Shown here: positions 41,801-55,500 of the stretch, in pieces
How positions within the stretch are numbered: position 1 is the first letter of the stretch
How the letters are laid out: each line of letters opens with the position of its first letter
Assembly (NCBI GenBank): GCA_034687125.1
Contig: JAQGBZ010000117.1
Coordinates: forward strand, 109,124-173,123
Direction of reading: 5' to 3'
DNA length: 64,000 nucleotides
Origin: Neelides folsomi
Taxonomy: Eukaryota; Arthropoda; Collembola; Neelipleona; Neelidae
Notes under the pieces: generated by a model
The model's input: the letters and a program-made list of their open reading frames with translations, nothing else
What the model was told of the DNA's origin: nothing
Databases searched by the model: none
Made by a program: the position numbers and the translations under genes

Positions 41801-44800
41801 ACTGCAACCTTCGTGTTGTGAAAATTCTGATCTTTTGCTTCCTCAATCACTTCTCAATTGGAAAGAAAGGAAATCAAAGTCCTCGTTAGTTTTTGTTTAT
41901 TTTAAAAGTCGTTAAGAGTATTTACTCTTTTGATTTCTACTCGTGCAAATATTTCTAATAGTGTCGGATATCGATGATCAACAGCTTCCTCAGTTGAATG
42001 GAGGTGGAGATGATGGGAGAGGTAATTGGGGGCAATTAACCCCAAAGTGGGTTAAGTAAAAAGGAAGGGAAAAGCAGTGGCGATTTGAAAACTTTCCTCT
42101 CCGCCCACTCCAACAATATTATTCGGATTGGAATAAATGGCCCTTTGCGTTTTTACATTTGACTTTCTATTCATCATTATTTATTTGATTTCATGTCATT
42201 TTTGTAAGGAGCTGAGAGTTCACATTTGATTTAAATCTTTGTTAATCTTCCACGCAACATGGAAAATTATAAACAATTTCTTTATTTCATTATTTCATAA
42301 TGAATTTATTGATGATAATTCATGATTGAATATTCACCACTATTAAATAAAATGCTACTTTTACAAATATTAACACATTAAATGTTAACCACAGTTTTGG
42401 TTTCCTATTCGAATTATTTCATATCTTTATATCACGCTTAAATTTTAATTAAAAAAATCTTTATAGGAAATAAAGTCAATAAGTTCCCCTTTCAATTTTT
42501 CTTGAAAAAGTGAAGCTCAAAATTGTTTTTTTAAACAAGGTAGAAGGCACGATGCATCTGTAAATTAATTTTATAAAAATATTTTATATTATTACAAGTT
42601 CACAAAATATGAATTGGCTTCAAGCTCAATTTCTAAGTATGTTTTATAATTATAAAAATTACAAATAAGACCCACAAGATATTAAAGCCCATGGTTTAAA
42701 TTGCAAATTGCACATTAAATCATTTTGCAAAGAAGTTTTCAAACTACTTTTTTTCATTCATCTCGGATCCTGATTAAATTTGATGAAAACAAGTTAGTCA
42801 GCCCGAATCATAATAACAACACATGAGCTGTTGTGTGGTCATTAATTTCTAGTGCATGCAATGCAATTGTTGGTTCCGATCTGATCCACCTGCACATAAC
42901 GAAGCTGTATTTTACCTCCATGAGACAAGTTTGTGATTGAATTGCAGTAGGACAAGGCGAAAGACGATGGCCACAAATATCTTATGACTCTTTCAACTTC
43001 ACCCTTCACCGTTAGTTCATCCCTCCACCCATAATGTCATAATACTCAAAGGATACTTTTCTCGTTCTGCTCAATTGGGATGGCCTCAGTTGTCCCCGAA
43101 TGAACTTTATGCCAGTTTGACTTTTGATTCAACTTATTACCTCTCGTATTACAAGTAAAAAAAGAAACAATTCCACATATTTATTTGTAATGTATTTTAT
43201 CCAAAACAGGATTGTTTTCTTGTAATACGCATATTATCGTTATTTAATAATAATTAATGTGGATGTAATTCATTCTAAAATGCGTTTAGATTGTTTAGGA
43301 TTATGGGTCAATTTATGTGTTTGATTGGGAGCAACGGAAATTACTAGTCGGAAATCTGCACATTGTTCTAATGAATGGGAGTCGTAATGATTTCTTTAAT
43401 GAATGTTTCCTATTGCTAATTTCTTTTGACTTGTGAGAGAGTTGAACATTGGGAATAAAGGTCAATTCCCTAATTCATAATTGTGGAATGGAAAGTATAA
43501 ACAATGTAATTGAACTACTAACACATGAATTCCACCAGCCTTTTTTATCAAATTATTTCTCACATAAATCAGACAAACGTAGCTTTACAAGCACAGTTAC
43601 ACTCTATAAGACATTTTGATAAGAATAATTGAAATTCAGAATGTAAGTAATTTATTTTTATTTGACTTCATGATATCAAATTTCATGATTGCAAAAGTAA
43701 TAAATATAAATACCTATCTTAGTAAATGTATTACTAGCACGTACTTGCACTTTACACATCCACATTATGCCAAAGTTCATAAAGAAGAGATATGGAAGAA
43801 ACATCTTTTAGATTAGTTGTAAGCCCAAAAGCTTAAATATTTAATCATTTTTTATCCAAGTACAAAAACTGTGTACAAAGACCATGTGAGTCCCAACGCA
43901 CAATTCCATTAACTCTTGTCCAAGACATTGTGTCCCATGTTTAATACGCGCTAATGCAGGATAAGCAAAATGGCTATTAAATGGCGAATGAGATAAATTA
44001 TTTGCCATGTAAGGCTCTCATGACTCGGGCTTATTGTAGAGGGAAGTAATTTATTTATTAGCATTTCTTTCCCTTCGGGCTCTTCAAGTCAACAGGTGAG
44101 TTGAGGGGCTCATTTGAACGTCTAGGAAGAGACAGAGGGAAGAGTTCATGCAAAATCATTCCTTATTTAAACGGAACTTGGACCATTCATTAGAGACGTT
44201 TCCCTCATAATTCTCTGAGTTAATCACTCACCCAATTCCCAAGTGGTGTAAAACTACAACCAAACTTTGTATGTGCATTTCCTTTCGGGTCTCCAAGTCA
44301 GAGATTCATCAAATGGGTGATGGATTTCTAGGCCAATACCACCCTTGGAAGACATGAAGCCTTATAAGAACTCACACATGCGATTCCTTATCCTTTCCAA
44401 TCACTCATCATCACATCTCGAAGTCAATCTCTCATGTTTTGGACAATAACTTTCGAGAGAGACGATGAAGCCCCTCATTACTCTTCATGTCTTCGAAAGG
44501 CTTTATATGCAAAACATTATCGTGCCTTCATTATCCTATCACTCTTCTGATTACAATAATGCCTCATTCGTTTTTACTAACACTTTTTTTGATATTGAAT
44601 GGACGATAAAGAAAAAGCCCTTTCCTCTTTTCACATCATGTTTACTTAAATAATTAAATAGAGCAACCTGTAAAACTAGAAAAGACATCTTGTATTACGA
44701 ATTAAAGTCCAAGTATTTTTTACCGAGAAATTAATTATTTAGGAGGATTTTTGAGGCTAGGATCATTTCGTAATCATTTTATATCGATAAGTTGAATTAA

Positions 44801-47800
44801 AAGTCACTGGGAGAATTTTATTTGATAATAAATGGTGAAGACACATTTTTGTGTAAATTGCCCTCAAAAACAACGGTATTTTTGCAAATGAATTTTTTAC
44901 ATCGTGAGATAAAGGAACAATACGAATATATTTTATAATGGGGCGCCATAATCATACAACTGCTTGTGCATTCAACAGTTGGAAGAGGAAATTTGAGGCA
45001 CGCAAGAAGGAGGCCTTATTATTTCATTCAATGTGAATAATCAGGGCTTAAATTTTTGGTTCAAAACGCTTGTAAAACGATCATTTCTTCTCGCTTCTTT
45101 GTAGGGCAAACTGCAAACTGAAAGATGAGTACTTAAACGTGTTGGATATTAATAGAATTTATTATACATAATTTCCCAAGTCTGTTTTCATTGTAGGTGA
45201 AAGAAAAGCGCCAATTTATAGAGTGTGAGACTCAATTATGCATTTATAGGTATTTTGTACAAAATTCTATTTAGCATACCATGCAGAACCAAATTTTTAT
45301 ATTTAGCAAATGGAAAATGCTATTTAAAAATTGTGCAAATACCTATAAAAGAGAAAACTAAACTACCTGTAAATACTAATTTTACTATATGGTAAATAAA
45401 TGTATACGAAAATACCTTCTGTAAAAGTACCTGGTAAAATGATTTGATTTTTCACAATTTTATAGAAGAATTCATTGAATAAAAAATTATTTGAGGAGTA
45501 CCGAAAGCAGATACTTTTACGATTTTGAGGATTTGAGGTAGACATTATACAATCACCGTTCCTCTTCCTGTCACTTAACAATTTTAATGTTTCCTTTCTT
45601 AAGTTTTTCGACTCATTTTCATCCTTTTCACAAAAGGACCAATTTCTCGTAAAGTCAGATTAATTGTAAGTGGTAGTTCCGAGGTTCATAATATTCACAA
45701 ATGGAAGTTTGAAAGCGTATTATATTACATTAATGCAGAACGATGATGTTCCCAAGAAGTTTTCTCTTTAATTAGTATCTTCACTTATGGTCATTAGACG
45801 CCTCTACCATGAGAGGATACGAACCAGCTTCCCAACACTGCTAAAGGGAAATAATAACAATAATAGGGAAATTGGAAATCCAATCCTCCACCAACAATTC
45901 TCTCTTGATTTCATTTCCCTCGTGGTCCGAGTGGAGGAATTCCCACAAAACTCGATCCCATCTCATCTTATGAGATAACGTTGAGAAGAAGCGAAGGCTC
46001 TCTCTGTCTATCTCCGAATGTTATCAAGGGAGATTTTAAAGTGATTTGGTTTTGATGAGAGCGCGCTTCTCCTGTCCTCATCCCTCTTCCATTGTTTGTC
46101 GGAGAACTGATGGGCGGTGGATGAGGTGAGGCAAGAAGGAAATCTTTCACGCAGTTCTTCCATTTGAACAACCGTTCCCTACTGCTTACATACTGTACAA
46201 TATATCCATTTATCCATGTTCTCGCGTTGAGATGAAGAGATAAAGCGAGTTTTGTGAGAGTAAGTAGAGCAGTCACTCTTGAGTAAATAATAATTGTAAA
46301 TAAATCTCATATTTGGATTTGCCCTTTTACGCTCGCGTCAACCCGCAATTTCCTCAGCGTCAAATTGCGACTTCTTGGAATTACGATAAGACTCCATGAG
46401 CAAATTGAGATAAATAAGGTCCGACTGTGTTGGAAATTGCTTCATCAGACTTCATACGATTTTTGTGTTATGTCATCCCGAAATTAAATTATGATAAATT
46501 GATCACACTTTTCTAGATCGCTTGTTGTTAACACATTGGGACCACACTGGAATTAAAATAATTCAACGTAATATTATTCAGTAAATTATATTATTTATTA
46601 AATATTACAACATTATTATAAAAATCTTGCACATTTAAGGTGTGCATAATTCTTCTGATCTCAATATAAAGAGGTCTATTTAACCAGTTGTAGTTGTAAT
46701 GATAAATATTCATTCATTCATTTAATTACGAGATGAGTATTTTGAATTTAATAATAAATATCTAAAAATATTCCAGCGTATTCAAATCGACATGAACATT
46801 TAATATGCATTATGTATTTGCAGAATACAGAAGGTTAAGAATAAAAAAGAGATACAAAAGCCGCATTAATTTTCATGTTTGGTTATAAATAATATAAAAG
46901 CATTCTTTCGCCAATTTCTTGAATGTGGATACGTTGATAATGGAGAACGTAATTTAAATGTCTATTTGCTATATTTGTAAAGATTTAATGAGATATTGTA
47001 AGCGAATGGAGTTGCAAGAAGAATTGTTGAATGGTAATGGAGAAGGAAATATTCCACGACAAACCTATTGCACTCATTCTTATTTATTCTCTTACACGAA
47101 ATCATTCCTAGGAACATGTTAATGCGAATGTTAATATGCAAAGAGATAATAATGATGAGGATCTGGCCCCAACTTTCTGAATGTATAAATAATAGCCAAT
47201 ATTCTCAATAAGCGTGATCATATCCATAAAATGAACTCTTTGGGTTTCAAACCTCATGGTGTTCATTGGAAATTTCAACCTACATTGAAAAATTGAAAAA
47301 CTTTTCCGATTTCCACTCATTCAATTTACATCTTTGGGCCCAACTTTAGAAATGCAACTGTAAAATATTCCTTTAATAAAAAATAACTAAAAGAGAGACT
47401 CGCTTTCAAATGTCAATCCTTAATCATTTCTTTAGACAAACGGCAATTAAAATTTAAATAATTGTGACGTGTTATGATCCGCTAGTCACTCAAAGTATGT
47501 AAAACTTCCCAATGACTTTTGTGCAAAATTCCTCCATTTCCCATTGTTGGCTCTGATGGGAAAGCCAAGAAGGGAGAGACTTCATTGAGGTGATTATAAG
47601 AACAATTCCTTGTGCATTATTGATCTCTCTTCATCCTCATGGTGGTGCAGGTGAGGAAGGAATGTCCAATGTATGGGAGAAGGTAAAGGGTAGAGGAATG
47701 CAAAGGAGCTGCATCTTTCAAGGTGGTAATGAAAGAGGAGAGAAACTGGGAGAGATTCGCCAAGTTGGTCTACATTGGATGGGAGAAGAGCAGAGTTCCG

Positions 47801-49552
47801 TTCTCTTCTCCCACCAACCTCCTCATCATCTTATGTGGAGGGACGAGGATTGGAAAGTTGGTTGAATTTCTTTGCCCAAGTCTGGTCTGGTCAGTGATGG
47901 AGAAGACGAGGAAGGGGTTGGGTGCTCCCCGTTGAAATTCACATTGGCCCCAGACCATCATTTCCTTATTCGGACGACTCAACAAGTTGGAGCGAAAGAA
48001 TTCACCCCACATTGTCACATTCCCATCTTGATTCTCTCAAGTCGTTCCTAAGTATCACACCTTCCTTTATACACACCTTTCTATTCCTCTGCCTCACGAC
48101 AGTTCCAATAAACTCACGTTGTGTCCAACTCATTTTGTGAACGACTCACTTTGTGTCCAACTCACTTGGTTCAGTTATGCATCAAATGAATTGAACCTTT
48201 GTAGGCAAAGTGACTTAAATTTTATACATATTCAGTGATGTGAACACGAGGGTTTTGTGAAAACGTTAAAGGTATAAATTAACCACTTAAAAAACTTAAG
48301 TGCGATTCTGATCATAATCGTAACTTAAAGTTAAATAGCCTTAAAAGTGTGTAAATTCCCAGCGTTCTTTCCTATATGAAAGTTCCATTTTCCATTATTT
48401 TCTCTTTGCGGTTTGAACAACAATTTATTAATTGTTTATGGAATGAAGCGATGAAAGTTTTACATGCGGATTAAATTTTCCAACTAACGATGTTTAAAGG
48501 AAATTGAAATATTTAAACAAGAATTTGATCATACTTTGAAACAAACCAATGAAAAATAAAGAAACTTCTTATGTTTCAATACTTATAAATAAAATAATAT
48601 TTTATCAATTCTTTATCTGCTTGGATTAAAACCACAAGGATTGAAAAGGCCATTGTACCGTATAGCCATTGTATTGAAAATGGTCTATGAATTGGAATTA
48701 TAGATATTGATGTGATAATGGAATTTTTAATTTGTTTTACAGCCAAGGCGCAGAGGTGAAGAATAACATTGGTTCACCGTTTCCTGACTCCTGACCGGAT
48801 CAAGACACAGGAGAGATAGAAAGCTTAATCTACAGAGCAGAATCGGCGTGAATCTCCTGTACATCTTATAATAAAGAAGTATTCAGAGATCCACCAGCTC
48901 TCATCTACTTAGCCTTGCGGAAAGAGGTTCAATTCTAATCTTGTGTATTCCCGTTCTCTGAGTCGGTCAATTGAAACAAGTCATTCCATCTGCTCGGCCT
49001 TCAATCAGAGACCCTCTTCAGAAGCTAACAAGGCCTTACGTTCTCTCAATGCAAATAGTGAATTAACTCGTCGTTGTCTTAATAGTGGATTCTAGGACAG
49101 AGTTTCCAACTATAAAATAAATTAGTCGTGCATCGTGAAGTTGTAGAAAAGTGAATTGATAAAGAACCATCAAAATTAATTAATTTTTCGTTCTACGTTA
49201 ATTGGAAGAAACAATCATCAATTTGCGTTCAAAGACGTTTTAATTTTCTCTAACTATCAAAGAGAATGTTAAGCGGTTCGATTCCATCAAGATAATATTC
49301 CAACATGAATTTGACTCGTGTGGCCAAAAAAGTTGCTTCACCGTTTACCGATCCATTCGTTTAAAAAGTAAAATCATCGCTGTCGGGAAAAAATCAAAAC
49401 AATTAATAAAATCCAACATACAAGGATTGTATAAGGATTGGAAGATAAGAATCACTTTGTGATTAAACCTTTTAGATTGTACGGAAACCCATTAGCGGAC
49501 TTATTAGCTCAGGCGAATCCGACATTAAAAGGCCATTAAGTGATAAGTTAAA
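38881..49552. other. Gene-poor 10.7-kb stretch before the PEAK-like gene
   Basis: Divergent space between the MYCBP-like gene and the PEAK-like gene. No confident coding exon was found. A 109-codon plus frame at 40507-40836 has hydrophobic ends and six cysteines but matches no family. A TTTTACAG acceptor at 48734-48741 probably opens a 5' UTR exon of about 810 bases that runs into the PEAK-like start codon. The PEAK-like promoter and first exon should therefore lie further upstream, not located. Confidence 0.5.
45242..45350. repeat. Imperfect long inverted repeat, hairpin-like
   Basis: Arm 45242-45277 (starting ATTTATAGGTATTTTGTAC) pairs with 45317-45350 (ending GCAAATACCTATAAAA) at roughly three quarters of positions, around a 39-base loop. 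It could be a small transposon remnant or an RNA hairpin. It does not match a microRNA I know. Confidence 0.5.
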
Positions 49553-52500
49553 ATGGCTTCAATCTGCCATGGATTTGTAGAGAATGCTTGGCGGAAAGAC
49601 ATTTGCTCCAACTGCTTCCGACTCAAAGAAGAGCATTCATCCCGCCAGAACCTTCACAATTTCAATTCCGTCGCCATCCACGTCAAAGCTCCTCTTTCTG
49701 CCTCAAATCCGAATCTGTCAGCTCTTCAGCAGCAGCAGCGCTACCAAAGCCCGAGCAGTTCCCAATTTGCTGTTTATCCAGGCACGGGCATTCCCCGTCT
49801 AGGGAGCAAGTACGCAGGAGGGCAACAGCCAAATCAGAATCATAACAACAACCAGCAACAGGGGACGAAGGGCAACTGTGGGAACTCCCTATATAGTAAT
49901 AATAATCATTATGAGAAGGGAAGGGCTGGGAGGAAAGAAGAATTTGGTGTGAATGGGAGTAGTGAGACCACGAGGGTGATCAGCATAGGGAGTGGAGGGA
50001 ACAAGGGGGTTCATCAGACCGTCACAACCTCTCAACTCCGAGTTCCAGTTGGGCCCAAGGAGAGCGGCAGGAACAATCCGCTCCTCTCCACTTCCTACAC
50101 TCACAGTCTCGGGCCGAAGACGACCGTCTCTGTCCAAGTCACCGCCACGAGGAATAATAATAATAGGAACAGGATGGAGACTCACGACTCGGGAAATCAT
50201 TTCCCACACCAACCCGACCAGAACAAGTTTGGGACGTATAAAGGAATCCTTCGAGATGCTAAAAAGTCAAGGAAAAGACTCTCGGTCAATTTCTCAAGAC
50301 AGGTAATTTATTTGAGCTTTTATTCCCTTTTTTCATCCCTTTTCGAACTTTTACAGGGAGCGTAGAGTTTCTCACGAAATTTGGACACTGCATTGTTCAG
50401 TTGTTCATTTGGACATTACTACATTCATTCTCATTCAGTGAAATAATATTTTGTAGAAACTTTTAAACTGCTTCTTTTGAACTCTTGACCTTTGACTAAA
50501 AGACAGATGGACAAATTAAGGACATTAAAAATTGAAAGCAAATAATGGAAAATTTTTCACAATTTTTACACCTTTGGAGGTGTTTGATAATTTATTGTAT
50601 TTATTCTTGATTGCCGACGGGCTCACAATGAGGTGACATAATGGAAAACAACCTCTGGGACCAGTTGAGCCTTCCACCAAAATGGATAAATTATTCTCAT
50701 TTTTCTCTCGCACATTGCGGTTGACATTTGGCGTCGACTAAATGGATATTATCATTATACATAATATGTGTTTATAATATGATATGATCATATTATAATA
50801 ATAAATTAAATTATCGACTCATTTTGAAAATTCTCTAGAAACGGATAAAGCAAATTTTGAATCCGAGATAGATTGATTTAGATAGTTCAAACCCATATGT
50901 ATTTATGAATAAAGGAAAGTGGTGAATTTAATTATGAGGAAATGGTTGGTAATTCATCCAAACACTTGCTCCATGTTGATGAATCTACGTCCATCAAACC
51001 CATACAATTAGAGTCATAAATCTCAATATGAAATAAATACCAAACTACGTTCTAATGGTGATACACGTCCAAGCCCAATTTATCCCAAGTTCCCATGAAA
51101 GGATAGAAAAGAGGAAAATGAGAATATTCTCTTTGTGCATAATACGAAAAGATTAGAAAGAGCATATTTCATATGTGGAGTGTTCGAGGTGTCAGTTGTC
51201 ATCTTTTCATTCAAGGCTCAAAACACGAATTACTCATCAGCTCCATCACAATGAAGGCGACAAAATTCACGGGTTGGCAATGGCGTTGACTGCTGTCGTG
51301 CATTTTGCTGACTCGCCCACTCATCCAAGATCTTAACTTTGATGTTCGTTTAAATCTCCTCCTGTGCATAAAAGAGAATTCCTCTCCACGGTCCGCTGCC
51401 ACTTGTTGCAAATTCAGAGGTTTCCCATCCTGACTTTTTATTACTTCTGTATAAGGATTCATGGAGGCTATTTTCCAAACCAGACTCATTTTTCATTTAA
51501 TTTCGTTGACTAAAAAAGCTAAATTTTCACTGTTACTCATTCTGTACGCACATTTTGTTAAAACGAAAGGAAATTTAAACAGATTGGATGACTCTGCTGA
51601 TAACAGTTAGCTTTGAGTCACTCATCCTTCCATAGTTATTTTCATTGGAGATAAATGGTCATACTGTCATACAGGGAGAAACAAATCAGACAAAGCCAAT
51701 TACGATCATACAAAATTGAAGTTATAAACTCTATACTACATTTCACTGACAATTTACTATTATAGGTACAACGTTCATGATTATATTGTATTTCTTGTAG
51801 TATGTATAATATATTAAATCCTAGAGTTATATCATTTATTATCTACAGTTTTACAAGTTTAAATATTTTATTTATGATTACTGTACGGTAAATAATATAA
51901 ATACAAATACAATGTTAATTATATTATTCGTAGGCGTAGTCATCATTCTCATCATATTATGATGAAATATTTTAGAAGAAGCTTTTCATCGCCCTTTTAA
52001 TTTATTCTTTAATTTGGGGAGCTTCAGATCTTTCCTTTCATATTTGTATTAATTTATGCATGAAACTGTAGAAAAACTACGTAGTGTAATAACAATTATT
52101 AATTATGTACACGTTATAAACAATGCTCGTTATAAGAATAAATAAATGGGAATTTTGCTCGCTTGTTGCATAAACAAGGTTTGCTAACTAATTACATTTG
52201 GTAATTTGGAAATTATAATGCATTAAATATATATGGGCCCAGTTTATTTTTTGTCTCGACATAAATATTTACCCAGATATGTGTCAAAAGGAAATACAGC
52301 AAGTGTATTATAAAATAACAAACAGTTAAAATAAACATTCCATAGCCGACTTGCAAAGAGGAATATCAATTAAAATTAAAAATGTGAATTGCGCCTAGAA
52401 TTTCAATTGTTCATTCTCGAGTCTTACAGATGTCAACATTACATCGTTGGAAAGAAAGTGCAAATTCTTATTCAAATTCGTTAAACAAAAGTTAAGCAAT

Positions 52501-55500
52501 GCTCTTTTCCACATGTTTCTAAACTTGGATATATTTTTATAATGGAAATTGCTTTTAAATACGCCTGTATTTACTAATAATAAATACACCAGTCATGTTT
52601 TAATTTAATTTATAAATACAAATATTTCATTTCATCACAACACAGCACACAAGTGATAGAAATTGATTTAAATTAAAGAACATTAAACATTCGAATTTTC
52701 ATTTAATAATAAATTACAGTAAATTAAAATTTTCTAATGAATAACAAAATGATAGTTGTAAATAATTAGTTAAAAAGCTTAATAGCCTTTCAACACATTT
52801 AATTGAATAATAATTAATGAAAAATTATAAGTTACATTATACAGATATAAGCTTTTCTAAAACTTCACTTTATTAGCCTCATTAAAATTATTTTTACAAA
52901 TCGCAAGTGGTCATTTTATATGGACATACTTGTACATAAGTAAATAACTACAATTTTATAAGTTCATCATAATTCGATATGAGTTAATAAGCTAAGCGGT
53001 CAGTCACTCGAATTACTTAAAAAAGGGACAACATTTCAACTAATAAGCCACTAATGCGATAACTATTCTTGGAAGTTTTCAACTTCTGCTTATGCTAATT
53101 CCAAACATTCCATTCCTTCAATTTTTAACGCTTAAAACAGAGTCGAATTGTGAGTCGAACAATAGGGTCTATGCATTTACATAGGGATATGTAGCGGACT
53201 TGGAATTCCAATTTCAATAGTTGAGTGCTCATAAAAGGAAGAGAACCTTCCCAACCTACAGAACACAAAAACTCCCCTTTTGTTCTTTCCATCTTCCATC
53301 CCCCACGACCGACGACGCGAACATTGAACTAGAATAAACAAACTGAAAATATAAAAGTCGAATGGCTCAAAAAATTCTCCTCCCTCTTGAAAATTAAAAG
53401 GGCCAGACATTTGATTCGTCTCGTCCATGGTCGACCGAGCCGAGAAACCATAAGTTGAAGCCGACGGCCGACGAGCCACAACTTTTATATTCCTTTAATT
53501 TACAAGAGATATTCATATGGAAGTTTAGTCAAGTTTGATCCTTTTAGACATCCTTTCCACGTTCATACCTCAATGCATACATGCATATTCTATGCTCACA
53601 TATGGTTCTTATTCTTGGCTCGTTCCATTCAAGCGGTTCTGATTGGAATGCGGAGTAGGAAAAAAATCTGATTTGATGTGTATGCATATAAAGGTACATG
53701 TAAAAATACATGTGTATGTATTTTTGTGCACTCGTTTAACACAAGTTAGCAATCGGACTCGTGAGATTTTCCAAGGTCTATTTTTTCTCTTGAGGAAGTG
53801 AGGCTTAAATTGGATCAACTCATTTTTACACGACATTTGAGACAATTGAGTGAAAAGTAAGGCAAGAAAATTCCCTAATGTCTGTTCTTATTGTTTCAGA
53901 TCTGCGAGGTGATAAGATCCGACTGCGACCCTGATGAGGAAGAAGAAGAATCCGATGAAGAGACCATTGATGATCCATTGGACTCAAAATCCATTGCGGA
54001 GATTATGGAAATATCGGCTAAAACATTGAGTGATCAAGAACTTAACAGACTGACCATCAAAAACACGAATTTCAATTCCATCAAGACGAATCTTCTCGGA
54101 ACTACCAGCATTGAAATTGGTCCGATTGTTGGGCTCATGGGAGGGAAGTCGTTGGAAACGGGGAGTAAACCGCTGGTTTCTATTGGGACTTTTGACAGCC
54201 GCCCCGAACCGCTTCGGATTCTCAATGGGAAGAACAAAAGTCAGCCGGAAAGTCTGCCAGCTAAAAAGAAGGAAAAAGTTGAATTCCAATCCAATTTGGT
54301 TTCAAACGCTAAAGAGCCCGAGAGCAATAGCAGTGTCGTAACAAAGTCAATTCTTAAAAATGTTCCTAGTTCTCATAACCCTGAGGGGAGTGATAAAATT
54401 AAGATTAGTAAAAATATCCCTATTACAAGTTCCATGTTCAAGAATAATGTCAAAGTGGGAAGTGTGGGGCAAAAGTCTCGGGTGGATGAATATCCCGGAA
54501 GTGTTATCTCAATGATTGAAGTAGACCCAGAGGTTCCGAAGATCAGCCAAATGGAGCCCCAGAGCTCTCCCCATTACAAGACCCAGAGAGAAGAGGAAAA
54601 TAACAATAAGGAGCTCTCGAACCTCTTTATCTTAAATGACGGAAATATTGCACGGAAAAGGACGTCATTCTTAAAGGAAATCATTGAAAAAATCGAGCCG
54701 GACTTTAAAATTAAACCCAATGATGAAGACTCCCTTGAACCTCCCAAAGTCATCACTTCCCAATTAAAGATCCAACAAGAGAATTCGGCCTTTGGGAGGA
54801 TGAACAGAGAAGAGGATTTGGAATTTGATGACAGTTTGGAAGATTCTGGACTTGATATTGGATTACCAAAGGACAAAGCGTCCAGCTCTGGGTCTTCTTC
54901 TTCTTCTGAGAGAAACGAAAATGAGAATGGGGAATCAGACATTGAGAAATGTTCATCTGACTCTGGGAATGAGAATGATTTCAGTGACCGCGGTGGGCTT
55001 TATATTTCTGTTGATGACGAGGAGCTGAATAAGATAATTAAATGTAACAAAGAGGCCCAAAAGCTCAGTCCCGATTCTGTTCTCTTTTCTTCTGAGGCTG
55101 AATGTTGCGATTCCATTCCTGAAGACCTGAACTTGAAATCAAATTCATTGGATGTTTCTCCTACACAAAAGCGCCACGCTCCTGCTCCTCCAATCAATTC
55201 CGATATTTACGAAGAGACGCCCATGATCAACAAGGCAAAGGTGTCTGAGAAGAATGATGTGCAGCCGATTAAATTGAATCCTCGTAACTTTGATTTGGAT
55301 GAATGCGACTACGACGATGCGCGAGGAATGGTGAAGGAATCAGACCATGAAGAGGAATCAGAAGATCAGCATATTTATGAGCATGATTTCGATGTGAAGT
55401 CATTCAGAAAGAATTTAACAGACGAGCACATTTACCAGCACGACTATGTGATTAAGGAAGCAGTGATTAAATGCGGAGTGAAGCCCGTGTTCCAGCTAGA

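Noticed and set aside
46099-46116. Sequence resembling miR-184 (CGGAGAACTGATGGGC)
   Set aside because: Two bases of the mature sequence are missing and no pairing arm was found nearby.
45968-46276. 102-codon minus-strand open frame
   Set aside because: No motif and no splice context; overlapped by other open frames of similar quality.
51211-51489. 92-codon minus-strand frame inside the PEAK-like intron
   Set aside because: Starts and ends without splice sites or family match; treated as chance.
53177-53479. 100-codon minus-strand frame inside the PEAK-like intron
   Set aside because: The CpG-containing patch makes frames open; no domain or partner exon was found.
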